Part shown: positions 15,019-25,125 of the stretch, one piece after another
Numbering within the stretch: the stretch's first letter is position 1
How the letters are laid out: every line of letters starts with the position of its first letter
DNA from: Burkholderiaceae bacterium
GTDB taxonomy: Bacteria; Pseudomonadota; Gammaproteobacteria; Burkholderiales; Burkholderiaceae_C
NCBI GenBank assembly: GCA_019234815.1
Contig: JAFALA010000097.1
Location: 1-56,230, forward strand
Length of the DNA: 56,230 nt
Direction: 5' to 3'
Position numbers and translations under genes: made by a program
Notes under the pieces: model-generated
The model's input: only the letters and a program-made list of their open reading frames with translations
What the model was told of the DNA's origin: nothing
The model's database searches: none

Positions 15019-17141
15019 AAGCTGCGCCCCTCGCGGGCCATGTCCTTGAGCAGGGCCGGCACGTCGAAGCGCGCGCCATGGCGCTGCGCCAAGGCTTCGC
15101 ACTGCGCGACGAAGGCGCCGACGCCCACGCTGTGGATCTGTCCGATAGGGCCGCCGCGGAAGGCCGGAAAACCCCAGCCGAGCAGCGCGCCGACATCGGC
15201 ATCGCGCGCCGTGGTGAGCACGCCTTCCTGCATGCAGCGGGCCGCTTCCACCGCCTGGATGGCGACCAGGCGCTGCACGAGCTCCTCTACCGCAGGCTGT
15301 TGGGCTGCCTGCGGGAACTCGGCGCCCAGGCCTGGCCACAGCGACTTTTTGCCGTCCTTCGGATAGTCGTAGAAGCCCTGGCCGGCCTTGCGTCCGATGC
15401 GACCGAGTTCGACGACGCGCTGCGCGACTTCCAGTCCGGCCGGCGCGACGTAGCCCTCGCCCAGGTCGGTGCGGGTCTGTTTGTCGATTTTGACGCAGAG
15501 CTCGGCGCTCACCTCGTCGGTCAGGGCCAGCGGGCCCACCGGCATGCCGGCCTTCAGGCCGGCGTTCTCGATCAGTGCGGGCGCCACGCCCTCGGCCAGC
15601 ATGGCCAGGCCCTCGAATACATAGGTCTGGAACACGCGGCTGGTGTAGAAGCCGCGCGAGTCGTTCACGACGATCGGCGTCATGCCGATGGCCTTGACGT
15701 AGTCGAGTGCGCGCGCCAATGTTTCCGGGCTGGTCTGCTCACCCATGATGACCTCGACCAGCGGCATCTTGTCGACCGGCGAGAAGAAATGCAGGCCGAT
15801 GAACTGCTCGGGCCGGCTGCTGGCCTTGGCCAGGCCGGTGATGGGCAGGGTCGAGGTGTTGGAGGCGAACAGGGCTTTGGCGGGCATGCGCGCCTCGCTC
15901 TTGCGCGTCACTTCGGCCTTGAGGCCGCGGTCCTCGAACACGGCTTCGATCACCAGGTCCACCCCGTCGAGCAGGGCGTAGTCGTCGGTCGCCTGGATGC
16001 GTGCGAGCAGGGCGGCGGCCTTGTCGGCGCTGAGCTTGCCGCGCGCCACCTGCTTGTCGAGCAGTTGGCTTGAATAGGCCTTGCCGCGCTCGGCCGCTTC
16101 GGCGTTCACGTCCAGCAGCACGGCCTGGATGCCGGCCTTGGCGGTGACGTAGGCAATGCCCGCGCCCATCATGCCCGCGCCGAGGATGGCGACCTTCTGG
16201 CAGGCCTGGGTGGACACGCCGGCCGGGCGCGCGGCCAGCTTGTTGGCCTCGTTCATGTTGAAGAACAGCGTGCGGATCATGTTCTTCGCCTCGGTGCTGA
16301 GCACCGTGTGGGTGAAGTAGCGCGCCTCGGTCTTCAAGCCGGTGTCGATGTCGGTGATCAGGCCTTCGTAGACGCAGGACATGATGGCCGCAGGCGCCGG
16401 GTAGTTGCCCTGGGTCCTGGCCCGCAGCATGGCGTTGCCGGCCGTGAACACCTGTTGCACGGCAGGGCTGGCAATGGCGCCGCCGGGGATCTTGTAGCCC
16501 TTGGCGTCCCAGGGCTGCTGCACCGGCGCGGTTTGCGCCAATACTTGCGCCAAGACCCAGGCGCGCGCGGCCTCGAGCTCGGTGCCGGGCTCGACCACCG
16601 CGTGCAGGATGCCCGCCTTGAGCGCCTCGGCCGTGCCCAGTCGCTTGCCCTCGAGCAGCAGGGGCATGGCGGCCTGTACGCCGATCAGCCGGGGCAGGCG
16701 CTGCGTGCCGCCACCGCCGGGCAGCAGGCCCAGCGTGACTTCGGGCAGGCCGAAGCGCGCCTTGGGATTGCTGGCGGCGACGCGGTAATGGCCCGCCAGC
16801 GCGATTTCCAGACCGCCGCCCAGGGCCGAGCCGGGCAGCGCCATCGCGACCGGCTTGCCGCAGGTCTCCAACTGGCGCAGGGCCTGGTGCAATTGGCAAG
16901 TGCGGTCGAACAGCTGCTGCGCCTCGGTGGCGGACAGCAGCCATTCCAGGTCGCCGCCGGCGCAGAAGTCAGGTTTGGCCGAGCTGAGGACGACGCCGCG
17001 GACCCGGCTGTCCGTGGCCACGCGCGCGACGGTCTCGACCAGCGCGGCGCAGCTCTCGGCATTGATGACGTTCTGGCTGCGGCCGGGCATGTCCCAGCGC
17101 AGCAGGGCCAGGCCTTTGGCGTCGATGTCGTAGTGGATCAT
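15009..17141 (-). CDS. FadJ/FadB-type enoyl-CoA hydratase / 3-hydroxyacyl-CoA dehydrogenase
   Basis: A 710-residue fusion enzyme of beta-oxidation that hydrates enoyl-CoA and oxidises the 3-hydroxyacyl-CoA to 3-ketoacyl-CoA with NAD+. The start at 17141 follows GGGAGA. The hydratase domain covers residues 1-190 (DFCAGGDLEWLL oxyanion region, ALGGGLEIALAGHYRVA, FGLPEVTLGLLPGGGGTQRLPRL). The dehydrogenase domain starts near 310 (KVAILGAGMMGAGIAYVTAKAG, NTSTLPITGLA, GLHFFSPVDKMPLVEVI). A C-terminal repeat includes GRKAGQGFYDYP. It is the last gene of a three-gene operon with the thiolase 16 bases upstream and the acyl-CoA dehydrogenase before that. Confidence 0.95.
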   Translation of the reverse strand: MIHYDIDAKGLALLRWDMPGRSQNVINAESCAALVETVARVATDSRVRGVVLSSAKPDFCAGGDLEWLLSATEAQQLFDRTCQLHQALRQLETCGKPVAMALPGSALGGGLEIALAGHYRVAASNPKARFGLPEVTLGLLPGGGGTQRLPRLIGVQAAMPLLLEGKRLGTAEALKAGILHAVVEPGTELEAARAWVLAQVLAQTAPVQQPWDAKGYKIPGGAIASPAVQQVFTAGNAMLRARTQGNYPAPAAIMSCVYEGLITDIDTGLKTEARYFTHTVLSTEAKNMIRTLFFNMNEANKLAARPAGVSTQACQKVAILGAGMMGAGIAYVTAKAGIQAVLLDVNAEAAERGKAYSSQLLDKQVARGKLSADKAAALLARIQATDDYALLDGVDLVIEAVFEDRGLKAEVTRKSEARMPAKALFASNTSTLPITGLAKASSRPEQFIGLHFFSPVDKMPLVEVIMGEQTSPETLARALDYVKAIGMTPIVVNDSRGFYTSRVFQTYVFEGLAMLAEGVAPALIENAGLKAGMPVGPLALTDEVSAELCVKIDKQTRTDLGEGYVAPAGLEVAQRVVELGRIGRKAGQGFYDYPKDGKKSLWPGLGAEFPQAAQQPAVEELVQRLVAIQAVEAARCMQEGVLTTARDADVGALLGWGFPAFRGGPIGQIHSVGVGAFVAQCEALAQRHGARFDVPALLKDMAREGRSFYI

Positions 17142-17157
17142 GGTGTCTCCCGATTCT

Positions 17158-18363
<1,206 letters not shown>

Positions 18364-18375
18364 GGCGATTCCTCC

Positions 18376-19512
18376 TTAAAGATCGCGGCTGATCAGTTCT
18401 TTCATGATCTCGTTGGTGCCGCCGTAAATGCGCTGCACGCGGGCGTCGGCCCAGGCGCGGGCGATCGGGTATTCGTGCATATAGCCGTAGCCGCCGAACA
18501 GCTGCAGGCACTGGTCCATGACCTTGAACTGCAGCTCGCTGCTCATGTACTTGGCCATGGAGGCGGTGACGGCGTCGAGCTTGCCTGCCAGCTTCAGCTC
18601 GATGCAGCGGTCGATGAACACGCGGGCCACCGTGATCTCGGTCTTCATCTCGGCCAGCTTGTGGGCCACGGTCTGGAAGTCGATGATGGATTTGCCGAAG
18701 GCCTTGCGATCGCGCGTGTACTGCACAGTCCACTCCAGCGCCGCTTCGGCGGCGGCCACGGCCGTCACCGCGATCTGCATGCGCTCCCAGGGCAGCTCCT
18801 GCATCAGGTAGACGAAGCCGCGGCCTTCCTCGCCCAGCAGGTTCTGCGCCGGTACGCGCACGTTGTCGAAGAACAGCTCCGAGGTGTCCTGCGCGCTCAT
18901 GCCCATCTTGTGCAGGCGCTTGCCCTTGTTGAAGCCGGGCATGGAGGTGTCGACCACCAGCAGGCTGATGCCCTTGGCGCCCGCGTTCGGATCGGTCTTG
19001 GCGACCACGATGACCACGTCGCAATGCCAGCCGTTGGTGATGAAGGTCTTGGAGCCGTTGAGGACGTAATGGTCGCCGTCCAGGATGGCCGTGGTCTTGA
19101 CGCCCTGCAGGTCCGAGCCGGTGCCGGGTTCGGTCATGGCGATGGCACCTATCATCTCGCCGCTGGCGAGCTTGGGCAGATAGGTGCGCTTCAGGTGCTC
19201 GCTGCCGTGGTGCAGCAGGTAGGGCGCGACGATCTCGGAATGCAGGCCGAAGCCCGGGCCGGTGGCGCCGATGCGGAACTGCTCCTCCATCAGGATCACG
19301 CTGAACAGCTCGTCCACGCCCGCGCCGCCGTACTGCTCCGGCATGGTGGGGCACAGGTAGCCGGCGGCGCCGGCCTTGCGCCAGAGCTCTCGGTCGACGT
19401 AGCCCTGGCTCTCCCAACGCTCGGTGTGCGGCGCCACCTCGGTCGCCATGAATCGGCGCACGGCGTCGCGGAACATGTCGTGGTCTTCGGAGAACAGGGT
19501 GCGCGCAATCAT
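18376..19512 (-). CDS. Acyl-CoA dehydrogenase
   Basis: A 378-residue flavoenzyme that introduces the 2,3 double bond in acyl-CoA, giving electrons to ETF. Motifs are GAIAMTEPGTGSDLQGVKTTA (FAD and substrate contact), LNGSKTFITNG, and the C-terminal QLFGGYGYMHEYPIARAWADARVQRIYGGTNEIMKELI, in which the Glu of TNEIM is the usual catalytic base. It is the first gene of the operon with thiolase and FadJ-type enzyme, and is divergent from a TetR regulator. It probably acts on medium- or long-chain or modified acyl-CoA; there is no acyl-CoA ligase in the operon. Confidence 0.95.
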   Translation of the reverse strand: MIARTLFSEDHDMFRDAVRRFMATEVAPHTERWESQGYVDRELWRKAGAAGYLCPTMPEQYGGAGVDELFSVILMEEQFRIGATGPGFGLHSEIVAPYLLHHGSEHLKRTYLPKLASGEMIGAIAMTEPGTGSDLQGVKTTAILDGDHYVLNGSKTFITNGWHCDVVIVVAKTDPNAGAKGISLLVVDTSMPGFNKGKRLHKMGMSAQDTSELFFDNVRVPAQNLLGEEGRGFVYLMQELPWERMQIAVTAVAAAEAALEWTVQYTRDRKAFGKSIIDFQTVAHKLAEMKTEITVARVFIDRCIELKLAGKLDAVTASMAKYMSSELQFKVMDQCLQLFGGYGYMHEYPIARAWADARVQRIYGGTNEIMKELISRDL

Positions 19513-19538
19513 CGTGATTCCTTGTTGAGATTCATACT

Positions 19539-19579
19539 AGGTCTAATGACCCATTCGTGTATTATGGGTCACTCGACCT
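19539..19579. promoter_or_regulatory. Long two-part dyad operator between acyl-CoA dehydrogenase and TetR genes
   Basis: Inner arms TGACCCAT (19547-19554) and ATGGGTCA (19564-19571) are perfectly complementary around a 9-base spacer. Outer arms AGGTC (19539-19543) and GACCT (19575-19579) are also perfect and symmetric, each separated from the inner arm by three bases. The whole 41 bp is one dyad in a 94-base divergent gap. TATTAT (19560-19565) inside it could be the -10 of the TetR gene. This is the expected binding site for the adjacent TetR protein. Confidence 0.8.
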
Positions 19580-19606
19580 GTTTGTCAATGTGGTGAAATC
19601 ACGGCA

Positions 19607-20272
19607 ATGAATCGGGATCATCGGGACGGCGCACTGGCTTTGCGCAACAAAGTGTCGGAAACCACCGACAAGGGCTATCGCCGCGCGCGCGAAATCCTGC
19701 AGGCGGCGCGCGGCTTGCTGGCCGGCGAGGGCTATGCGGGCCTGTCGATGCGCACCGTCGCCAGCCGCGTCGGCGCCAGCCTGTCGAACGTGCAGCACTA
19801 CTACCCGAGCAAGGACTTGCTGCTCGAGGCCCTGCTGTCGGCCATGCGCGAGGAATACCAGCAGCAGATCGACAGTATTTCAAAGCCGGATGCAGGCGCG
19901 TCCAAGCTGCAGCAGTTCGAGGCGGTGATCGACTACCTGCTCGACGAGACCGCCGACATCGAAGGCAGCGCCGTGCTGCGCGAGCTCTGGGCCCTGGCCG
20001 TGCGCAACACCATGGCCGCCGAGATCCTGCAAAAGATGCTCGACGCGGCCCAGAAGACCTTGCGCAAGCAGATCAAGAGCCTGTCGCCCGAGCTGGCCCC
20101 GTCCGATTGCGAAACGCGCGCCGTCCTGATCCTGGCGCATCTGCAGGGCCTGACCCTGATCTTGGCCAATCCCCGTACCTCGCCGCGCGACAGCAAGGCC
20201 TTGAAGGCGGCGGCGCGCGCGGCGATCGTGCAGCTGGCCACCGCGCCTGTGGCGGCTTGTTTATATCCGTAA
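19607..20272 (+). CDS. TetR family regulator of the beta-oxidation operon
   Basis: A 221-residue repressor. The DNA-binding domain lies at about residues 22-68 (GYRRAREILQAARGLLAGEGYAGLSMRTVASRVGASLSNVQHYYPSKDLLLEALL), and the helical C-terminal domain includes ELWALAVRNTMAAEILQKMLD. Divergence from the acyl-CoA dehydrogenase operon across a long dyad suggests that it represses that operon and itself, and is released by an acyl-CoA, as PsrA/FadR-type TetR proteins are. The ligand is inference. Confidence 0.9.
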   Translation: MNRDHRDGALALRNKVSETTDKGYRRAREILQAARGLLAGEGYAGLSMRTVASRVGASLSNVQHYYPSKDLLLEALLSAMREEYQQQIDSISKPDAGASKLQQFEAVIDYLLDETADIEGSAVLRELWALAVRNTMAAEILQKMLDAAQKTLRKQIKSLSPELAPSDCETRAVLILAHLQGLTLILANPRTSPRDSKALKAAARAAIVQLATAPVAACLYP

Positions 20273-20283
20273 ATACGAATATA
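20262..20283. promoter_or_regulatory. AT-rich imperfect dyad upstream of arsR-type gene
   Basis: TATATCCG (20262-20269) and CGAATATA (20276-20283) are near-complementary, with one mismatch, around TAAATA. It lies 31 bases before the ArsR-type start and just inside the end of the TetR gene. AT-rich dyads of this kind are typical ArsR-family operators, so autoregulation is likely. Confidence 0.5.
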
Positions 20284-20314
20284 CTGAATAAATTCGAATC
20301 CATCCTGCATCGCT

Positions 20315-20671
20315 GTGAGCCACCCTCAATTCGACGACACCATTTTCGAAGCCGCCTCGGGCCTGTTCACCTTGTTGTCGACCCCGATCCGGCTCAAGAT
20401 CATCTGCGCGGTCTGCGACGGCGAGAAGAACGTGGGCGAGCTGCTGCAGCAAATCGAGACCACGCAGCCCAATATGTCGCAACACCTGTCGGCCTTGCTG
20501 AAGGCGGGCGTGCTGCTGCGTCGTCGCGAGGGCAACCAGATGTACTACCGGTTGCAGAGCGAGCGCGTGGCCACGCTGTGCCGTGCCGTGTGCACGCAGG
20601 TGGCCTCGGAGTTCGATGCGTCGCAGGACATCGCATCGACCAACAGGCTGATTCCCGTTACGCTGCGCTGA
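20315..20671 (+). CDS. ArsR/SmtB family repressor, possibly persulfide-sensing
   Basis: A 118-residue winged-helix repressor with a GTG start. The recognition region is STPIRLKIICAVCDGEKNVGELLQQIETTQPNMSQHLSALLKAGVLLRRREGNQMYYRL. It lacks the ELCVCD metal site of ArsR but has cysteines at C31 and C34 and again at C89 and C93 in the last helix. These are in places comparable to the two redox cysteines of BigR/SqrR/YgaV, which form a tetrasulfide bridge with persulfides. The genes that follow (RND exporter, DUF2892, OsmC) fit a sulfur or thiol stress regulon. That sensory role is inference from cysteine positions and context. Confidence 0.88.
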   Translation: MSHPQFDDTIFEAASGLFTLLSTPIRLKIICAVCDGEKNVGELLQQIETTQPNMSQHLSALLKAGVLLRRREGNQMYYRLQSERVATLCRAVCTQVASEFDASQDIASTNRLIPVTLR

Positions 20672-20711
20672 AGGCGGCGGAGCCGCATGGAAGTGGTTTT
20701 TGCTTTCTTTT

Positions 20712-20743
20712 ATAAATAAGTAAATGCTTAAATCATTATTTAT
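20712..20743. promoter_or_regulatory. AT-rich operator candidate ahead of the RND operon
   Basis: ATAAATAA (20712-20719) and TTATTTAT (20736-20743) are perfect 8-bp arms around a 16-base centre that itself contains TAAG and CTTA. It lies in the 121-base gap between the ArsR gene and the RND periplasmic subunit, a strikingly AT-rich patch in GC-rich DNA. It is the likely binding site for the ArsR-type repressor at the operon promoter. Confidence 0.6.
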
Positions 20744-20792
20744 GGAAATAAATAGTCGAGCCGCCGTGACTGTTCAGGCAAGGATGGGGAAG

Positions 20793-21857
20793 ATGAGCTT
20801 CATGGATCGAGACGGGGCTGCGATCCGCTTGTTGCGTTCGCTGGGGCTGGCGGCCGTGGTCCTGGGCATGTCGGCAGGCCAGGTCAGCGCTGCCGACTTG
20901 GCTGTTTACACCGTGACCACGACGGCGCAGGACCGCGCCCTGGCCTATGACGGCGTGGTGGAGGCGGTCCGGCAGGCCACCCTGTCGGCACAGGTGGCGG
21001 GCACGGTGCTCGCCGTGGACGTCAAGGCGGGTGACCGGGTCAAGGCCGGGCAGACGCTCGTGCGCATCGACGCACGCAGCGCCGACCAGGCCGCCACCGC
21101 CAGCGAGGCCCAGGTGCAGGCGGCGCGCGCGCAGCTCGACGTGGCCGGCAGGGAGCTCAAACGCCAGCAGCAGCTGTTCGAGAAGAACTACATCAGCCAC
21201 GCCGCGATGGAACAGGCCGAGGCCACCTTCAAGGCCACCAAGGCCCAGGTCGACGCTCAGTTGGCGCAGTCGGCCATGGCGCAGACCCATCGGGCGTATT
21301 TCGTGGTGAAGGCGCCGTTCGACGGCTGGGTGTCCGGCGTGCCTGTCATGCAGGGCGACATGGCGATGCCAGGCAAGCCGCTGCTGGTGGTGTACGACCC
21401 CAGCGCCATGCGCGTGACGGCCGCGGTGCCTCAATCGGCCGTGGCGGCGAGTCTGAAGGCCGCGCTTGTTCGGCTGGACCTGCCGTCGGTGGCGCTCAAC
21501 GCTGTACCGGTCCCGGCCGTCCAGGTGCTGCCGGCCGTCGATGCCGATTCGCACACGGTGCAGGTCCGCGTGCCGCTGGCAGGCGAGGCCGCCAAGGCGC
21601 TTCCGGGCAGCTTTGCCCGCCTCTGGGTTTCGGGCGCCTCGACCCCGGATGGCAAGTCCGGCCTGATGGTGCCGGTCGGCGCCGTGGTGCGCCGAGCCGA
21701 ATTGACGGCGGTCTATGTATTGGGCCCGCGGGGGCGCCCCTTGCTGCGCCAGGTGCGCCTGGGGCAGGTGCAGGGCAGCCAGGTCGAGGTGCTGAGTGGC
21801 TTGTCTGCCGGCGATCGCGTCGTGACGACGCCCGAGTTGGCCGCGCGCGCGCGGTGA
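20793..21857 (+). CDS. RND efflux periplasmic adaptor (membrane fusion protein)
   Basis: 354 residues from the ATG at 20793, selected because AAGGA lies eight bases upstream; ATGs at 20784 and 20802 are alternatives. A signal peptide ends near VSAADL. The lipoyl-like half motifs are GVVEAVRQATLSAQVAGTVLAVDVKAGDRVKAGQTLVRID and YFVVKAPFDGWVSGVPVMQGDMAMPGKPLLVV, separated by an alpha-hairpin (about residues 105-170). A beta-barrel and a membrane-proximal domain follow. It bridges the inner-membrane pump to an outer-membrane channel, which is not encoded here. Confidence 0.92.
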   Translation: MSFMDRDGAAIRLLRSLGLAAVVLGMSAGQVSAADLAVYTVTTTAQDRALAYDGVVEAVRQATLSAQVAGTVLAVDVKAGDRVKAGQTLVRIDARSADQAATASEAQVQAARAQLDVAGRELKRQQQLFEKNYISHAAMEQAEATFKATKAQVDAQLAQSAMAQTHRAYFVVKAPFDGWVSGVPVMQGDMAMPGKPLLVVYDPSAMRVTAAVPQSAVAASLKAALVRLDLPSVALNAVPVPAVQVLPAVDADSHTVQVRVPLAGEAAKALPGSFARLWVSGASTPDGKSGLMVPVGAVVRRAELTAVYVLGPRGRPLLRQVRLGQVQGSQVEVLSGLSAGDRVVTTPELAARAR

Positions 21858-21864
21858 GGCCCGG

Positions 21865-24800
21865 ATGGGTCAGATGACTGAAAACCAAATGCATGACGCC
21901 GCTGCGCTGGGTGTGTCCGGCCGCATTGCGCGCTTCTTCCAGGCGGCGCAGATCACGCCTTTGTTGGCGCTGGTGGCCTTGCTGCTGGGTTTCTTCGCGG
22001 TGCTGGTGACGCCGCGCGAGGAGGAGCCGCAGATCAATGTGACCATGGCCAACGTGATGATCCCGTTCCCGGGTGCCAGCGCGAAGGACGTGGAGCAGAT
22101 GGTGGCCACGCCAGCTGAGCAGGTGCTGTCGCAGGCGCAGGGCATGGACCATGTGATGTCGGTGTCGCGACCGGGCCTGGCCATCGTCACGGTGCAGTTC
22201 AAGGTCGGGGTGTCGCGCATCGAGGCGCTCGTGCGCCTGCACGACGCCGTGCAAGCCAATTCCGACTGGTTGCCCAAGGGCCTGGGCGTACTGGAACCGG
22301 TCATCAAGCCCAAGGGCATCGACGACGTGCCCATTGTGTCGCTGACACTGTTCTCCAAGCGAGCCGATGTCGGCCCCTACGACTTGGAGCGCGTGGCTCA
22401 TAGCCTGGAAGCCGAGCTCAAGCGCGTGCCCGGCACCCGGGAGGTCACGACTCTGGGAGGGCCGGGTCGCCAGATGCTGGTGGACCTGGACCCTGTGCGG
22501 CTGCAGGGTTCGGGCCTGACGGTTGCTGATCTGCGCGAGGCGTTGCAGTCGGCCAATGCCGGCTCGCCCCTGGGCGAACTGGTGGCCGGCAATCGGAGCG
22601 TGGCGCTGGAGGCCGGACCCTTCCTGCGCAACGCGCAGGACCTGGAGTCGCTGGTGGTTGGTGTGCATGAGGGCCGGCCCTTGTATTTGCGCGAGGTGGC
22701 GACGGTGCGCGAGGGCTCGCCGCCGGCGCCATGCTACGTGTGGCACGGCACGGCGGGCCAGAACGCCGCTGAATATCCGGCCGTCACGCTGGCCATCACC
22801 AAGAAGGCTGGCGAGAACGCGATAGCCGTTGCGGACGCGCTGAAGCAGCGCGTCGAGACCTTGCGCAACACGCTGATCCCTGCCGACGTCGAAGTGGCGG
22901 AGACGCGCAACTACGGCGCCACCGCCAACGACAAGGCGACGAAGCTGATCCAGAAGCTGATGTTCGCGACCGCCTCCGTCGTGGCGCTGGTGTTCCTGTC
23001 CTTGGGCCGGCGCGAGGCCGCCATCGTCGGCAGCGCGGTGATCCTGACCTTGACTGTCACGCTGTTCGCATCTTGGGCCTGGGGCTTCACCTTGAACCGT
23101 GTATCGCTGTTCGCGCTGATCTTCGCGATCGGCATCCTGGTGGACGACGCCATCGTGGTGGTCGAGAACATCCACCGCCACCAGCATTTGCATCCGGGAG
23201 TGCCGCTCGTGCAGTTGATTCCCGGTGCGGTCGACGAGGTGGGCGGCCCCACGATCCTGGCCACGCTGACCGTCATCGCGGCGCTGCTGCCCATGGCCTT
23301 CGTCAGCGGCCTGATGGGCCCGTACATGAGCCCGATTCCGATCAACGCCAGCATGGGCATGCTGCTGTCGCTGGCGATCGCCTTCATCGTGACGCCCTGG
23401 CTGGCCCGCCTGTGGCTCAAGCATGTGCCGACATCGGTCGACGGCGCTGCGCATGCGCCGGTGGTGCAGGGCCTCGCAGCGCGGCTGGCCCCCCTGTTCG
23501 AGTGCATCTTCGAGCCGCTGCTCGACGAGCAGCGCGGCGTGCGCAACCGCAAGCTGCTGGGTCTGGGCATGGGTGCCTTGATCGTGATTTCGCTGGCGCT
23601 GCCGGCCACGGGCCTGGTGTTGCTGAAGATGCTGCCCTTCGACAACAAGTCGGAATTCCAGGTCATCGTCGACATGCCCGCCGGCACGCCGGTGGAGAAG
23701 ACGGCGGCGGTGCTGCATGAACTGGGCGCCTACCTTTCCGGCGTGCCCGAGGTGGCCGACTACCAGGCCTATGCCGGCACGTCCGCGCCCATCAACTTCA
23801 ACGGTCTGGTGCGCCAGTACTTCCTGCGTGCCGGCGGCGAGGTCGGCGACTTGCAGGTGAACCTGGTCGACAAGCACCATCGCAGCGCGCAGAGTCACGC
23901 CATCGCCATGCGCTTGCGTCCCGAACTGCAGCTCATCGGCAAGCGCTTTGGCGCCAACGTCAAGGTCGTTGAGGTGCCGCCGGGCCCGCCGGTGATGTCG
24001 CCCATCGTGGCCGAGATCTACGGACCCGAGGCTGACGGTCGCCTGAAGGTCGCCAGGCAGGTTCGCCAGGTTTTCGACAGCACGGCCGGCATCGTCGACG
24101 TGGACGACAGCAGCATCGCTCCGGCGCCGCGCCGGCTCTTGCTGGTGGACCGCGCCAAGGCCGCCAGCCTGGGGGTCTCCCAGCAGGCCATCGTGGGCAC
24201 GTTGCGTGCGGGCCTGTCCGGCGACGCCGCCACCTACCTGCACGACGAGAGCAAGTACCCGGCAGCTGCCTGGCTGCAGCTGGCGCCAGAGGTCCAAGGC
24301 GACCTGAACACCCTGTTGCAGCTCGCCGTTCGCGCAAGCGGCGGCAAGCTTGTGCCGATCCGCGAGCTTGTGACGGTTGGCGAGAGCCAGCGCGAGCAGG
24401 TGCACTTCCACAAGGACATGCTGCCCGTCAACTACGTGGTGGCCGACATGGCTGGCGCGCTCGACAGTTCGCTCTACGGCATGTTCCAGATGCGCTCGGC
24501 CCTGCACCGGATCACGACGCCTTCGGGTGGACCGCTGCAGGAGTTCTTCATCCAGCAGCCCGAAGACGCGCTGCGCGACTATACGCTCAAGTGGAGCGGC
24601 GAATGGACGGTCACCTTCGAGACCTTCCGCGACATGGGCGCCGCCTATGCGGTGGGCCTGGTGCTGATCTACCTGCTGGTGGTGGCGCAGTTCGGCTCGT
24701 ACCTGACGCCCTTGATCATCATGGCGCCCATCCCTTTGACCATCGTCGGCGTGATGCCGGGCCACGCGCTGCTGCATGCGCAGTTCACCGCCACCAGCAT

Positions 24801-25125
24801 GATCGGCATGATCGCGCTGGCCGGCATCATCGTGCGCAATTCCATCTTGTTGGTGGATTTCATCAATCTGCAGGTTCGCGCGGGCATGGCGTTCAAGCGC
24901 GCCCTCGTCGAGGCGGCCATCACGCGGGCGCAGCCCATCATGCTGACCGGCGTCGCGGCCATGCTCGGCGCCTTCTTCATCCTCGATGATCCGATCTTCA
25001 ATGGCCTGGCCATCTCGCTGATCTTCGGCATCCTGGTTTCCACCCTGCTGACGCTGGTGGTGATTCCCTTGCTCTATTTCGTGGCCTATCGCCACCGTCT
25101 GCATCTGATAAGGAGTTCAATATGA
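21865..25125 (+). CDS. RND efflux inner-membrane transporter
   Basis: A 1086-residue proton-driven pump of the AcrB/HAE1 superfamily. It has a first transmembrane segment at about residues 33-50, a porter domain with PGASAKDVEQMVATPAEQVL, a central membrane block including LIFAIGILVDDAIVVVENIHRH (with the paired aspartates of TM4), a second porter domain, and final membrane helices with MIGMIALAGIIVRNSILLVDFIN. It starts seven bases after the adaptor stop and overlaps the next gene by ATGA. The substrate is not readable; context (ArsR, DUF2892, OsmC) suggests sulfur compounds or electrophiles and not a standard antibiotic pump. Confidence 0.93.
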   Translation: MGQMTENQMHDAAALGVSGRIARFFQAAQITPLLALVALLLGFFAVLVTPREEEPQINVTMANVMIPFPGASAKDVEQMVATPAEQVLSQAQGMDHVMSVSRPGLAIVTVQFKVGVSRIEALVRLHDAVQANSDWLPKGLGVLEPVIKPKGIDDVPIVSLTLFSKRADVGPYDLERVAHSLEAELKRVPGTREVTTLGGPGRQMLVDLDPVRLQGSGLTVADLREALQSANAGSPLGELVAGNRSVALEAGPFLRNAQDLESLVVGVHEGRPLYLREVATVREGSPPAPCYVWHGTAGQNAAEYPAVTLAITKKAGENAIAVADALKQRVETLRNTLIPADVEVAETRNYGATANDKATKLIQKLMFATASVVALVFLSLGRREAAIVGSAVILTLTVTLFASWAWGFTLNRVSLFALIFAIGILVDDAIVVVENIHRHQHLHPGVPLVQLIPGAVDEVGGPTILATLTVIAALLPMAFVSGLMGPYMSPIPINASMGMLLSLAIAFIVTPWLARLWLKHVPTSVDGAAHAPVVQGLAARLAPLFECIFEPLLDEQRGVRNRKLLGLGMGALIVISLALPATGLVLLKMLPFDNKSEFQVIVDMPAGTPVEKTAAVLHELGAYLSGVPEVADYQAYAGTSAPINFNGLVRQYFLRAGGEVGDLQVNLVDKHHRSAQSHAIAMRLRPELQLIGKRFGANVKVVEVPPGPPVMSPIVAEIYGPEADGRLKVARQVRQVFDSTAGIVDVDDSSIAPAPRRLLLVDRAKAASLGVSQQAIVGTLRAGLSGDAATYLHDESKYPAAAWLQLAPEVQGDLNTLLQLAVRASGGKLVPIRELVTVGESQREQVHFHKDMLPVNYVVADMAGALDSSLYGMFQMRSALHRITTPSGGPLQEFFIQQPEDALRDYTLKWSGEWTVTFETFRDMGAAYAVGLVLIYLLVVAQFGSYLTPLIIMAPIPLTIVGVMPGHALLHAQFTATSMIGMIALAGIIVRNSILLVDFINLQVRAGMAFKRALVEAAITRAQPIMLTGVAAMLGAFFILDDPIFNGLAISLIFGILVSTLLTLVVIPLLYFVAYRHRLHLIRSSI

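Noticed and set aside
21496..25104. A 1202-codon open frame on the minus strand
   Set aside because: It lies opposite the RND pump and adaptor genes, has shadow composition (His, Gln, Arg, Ala runs) and no ribosome site; GC-rich codon bias opens antisense frames.
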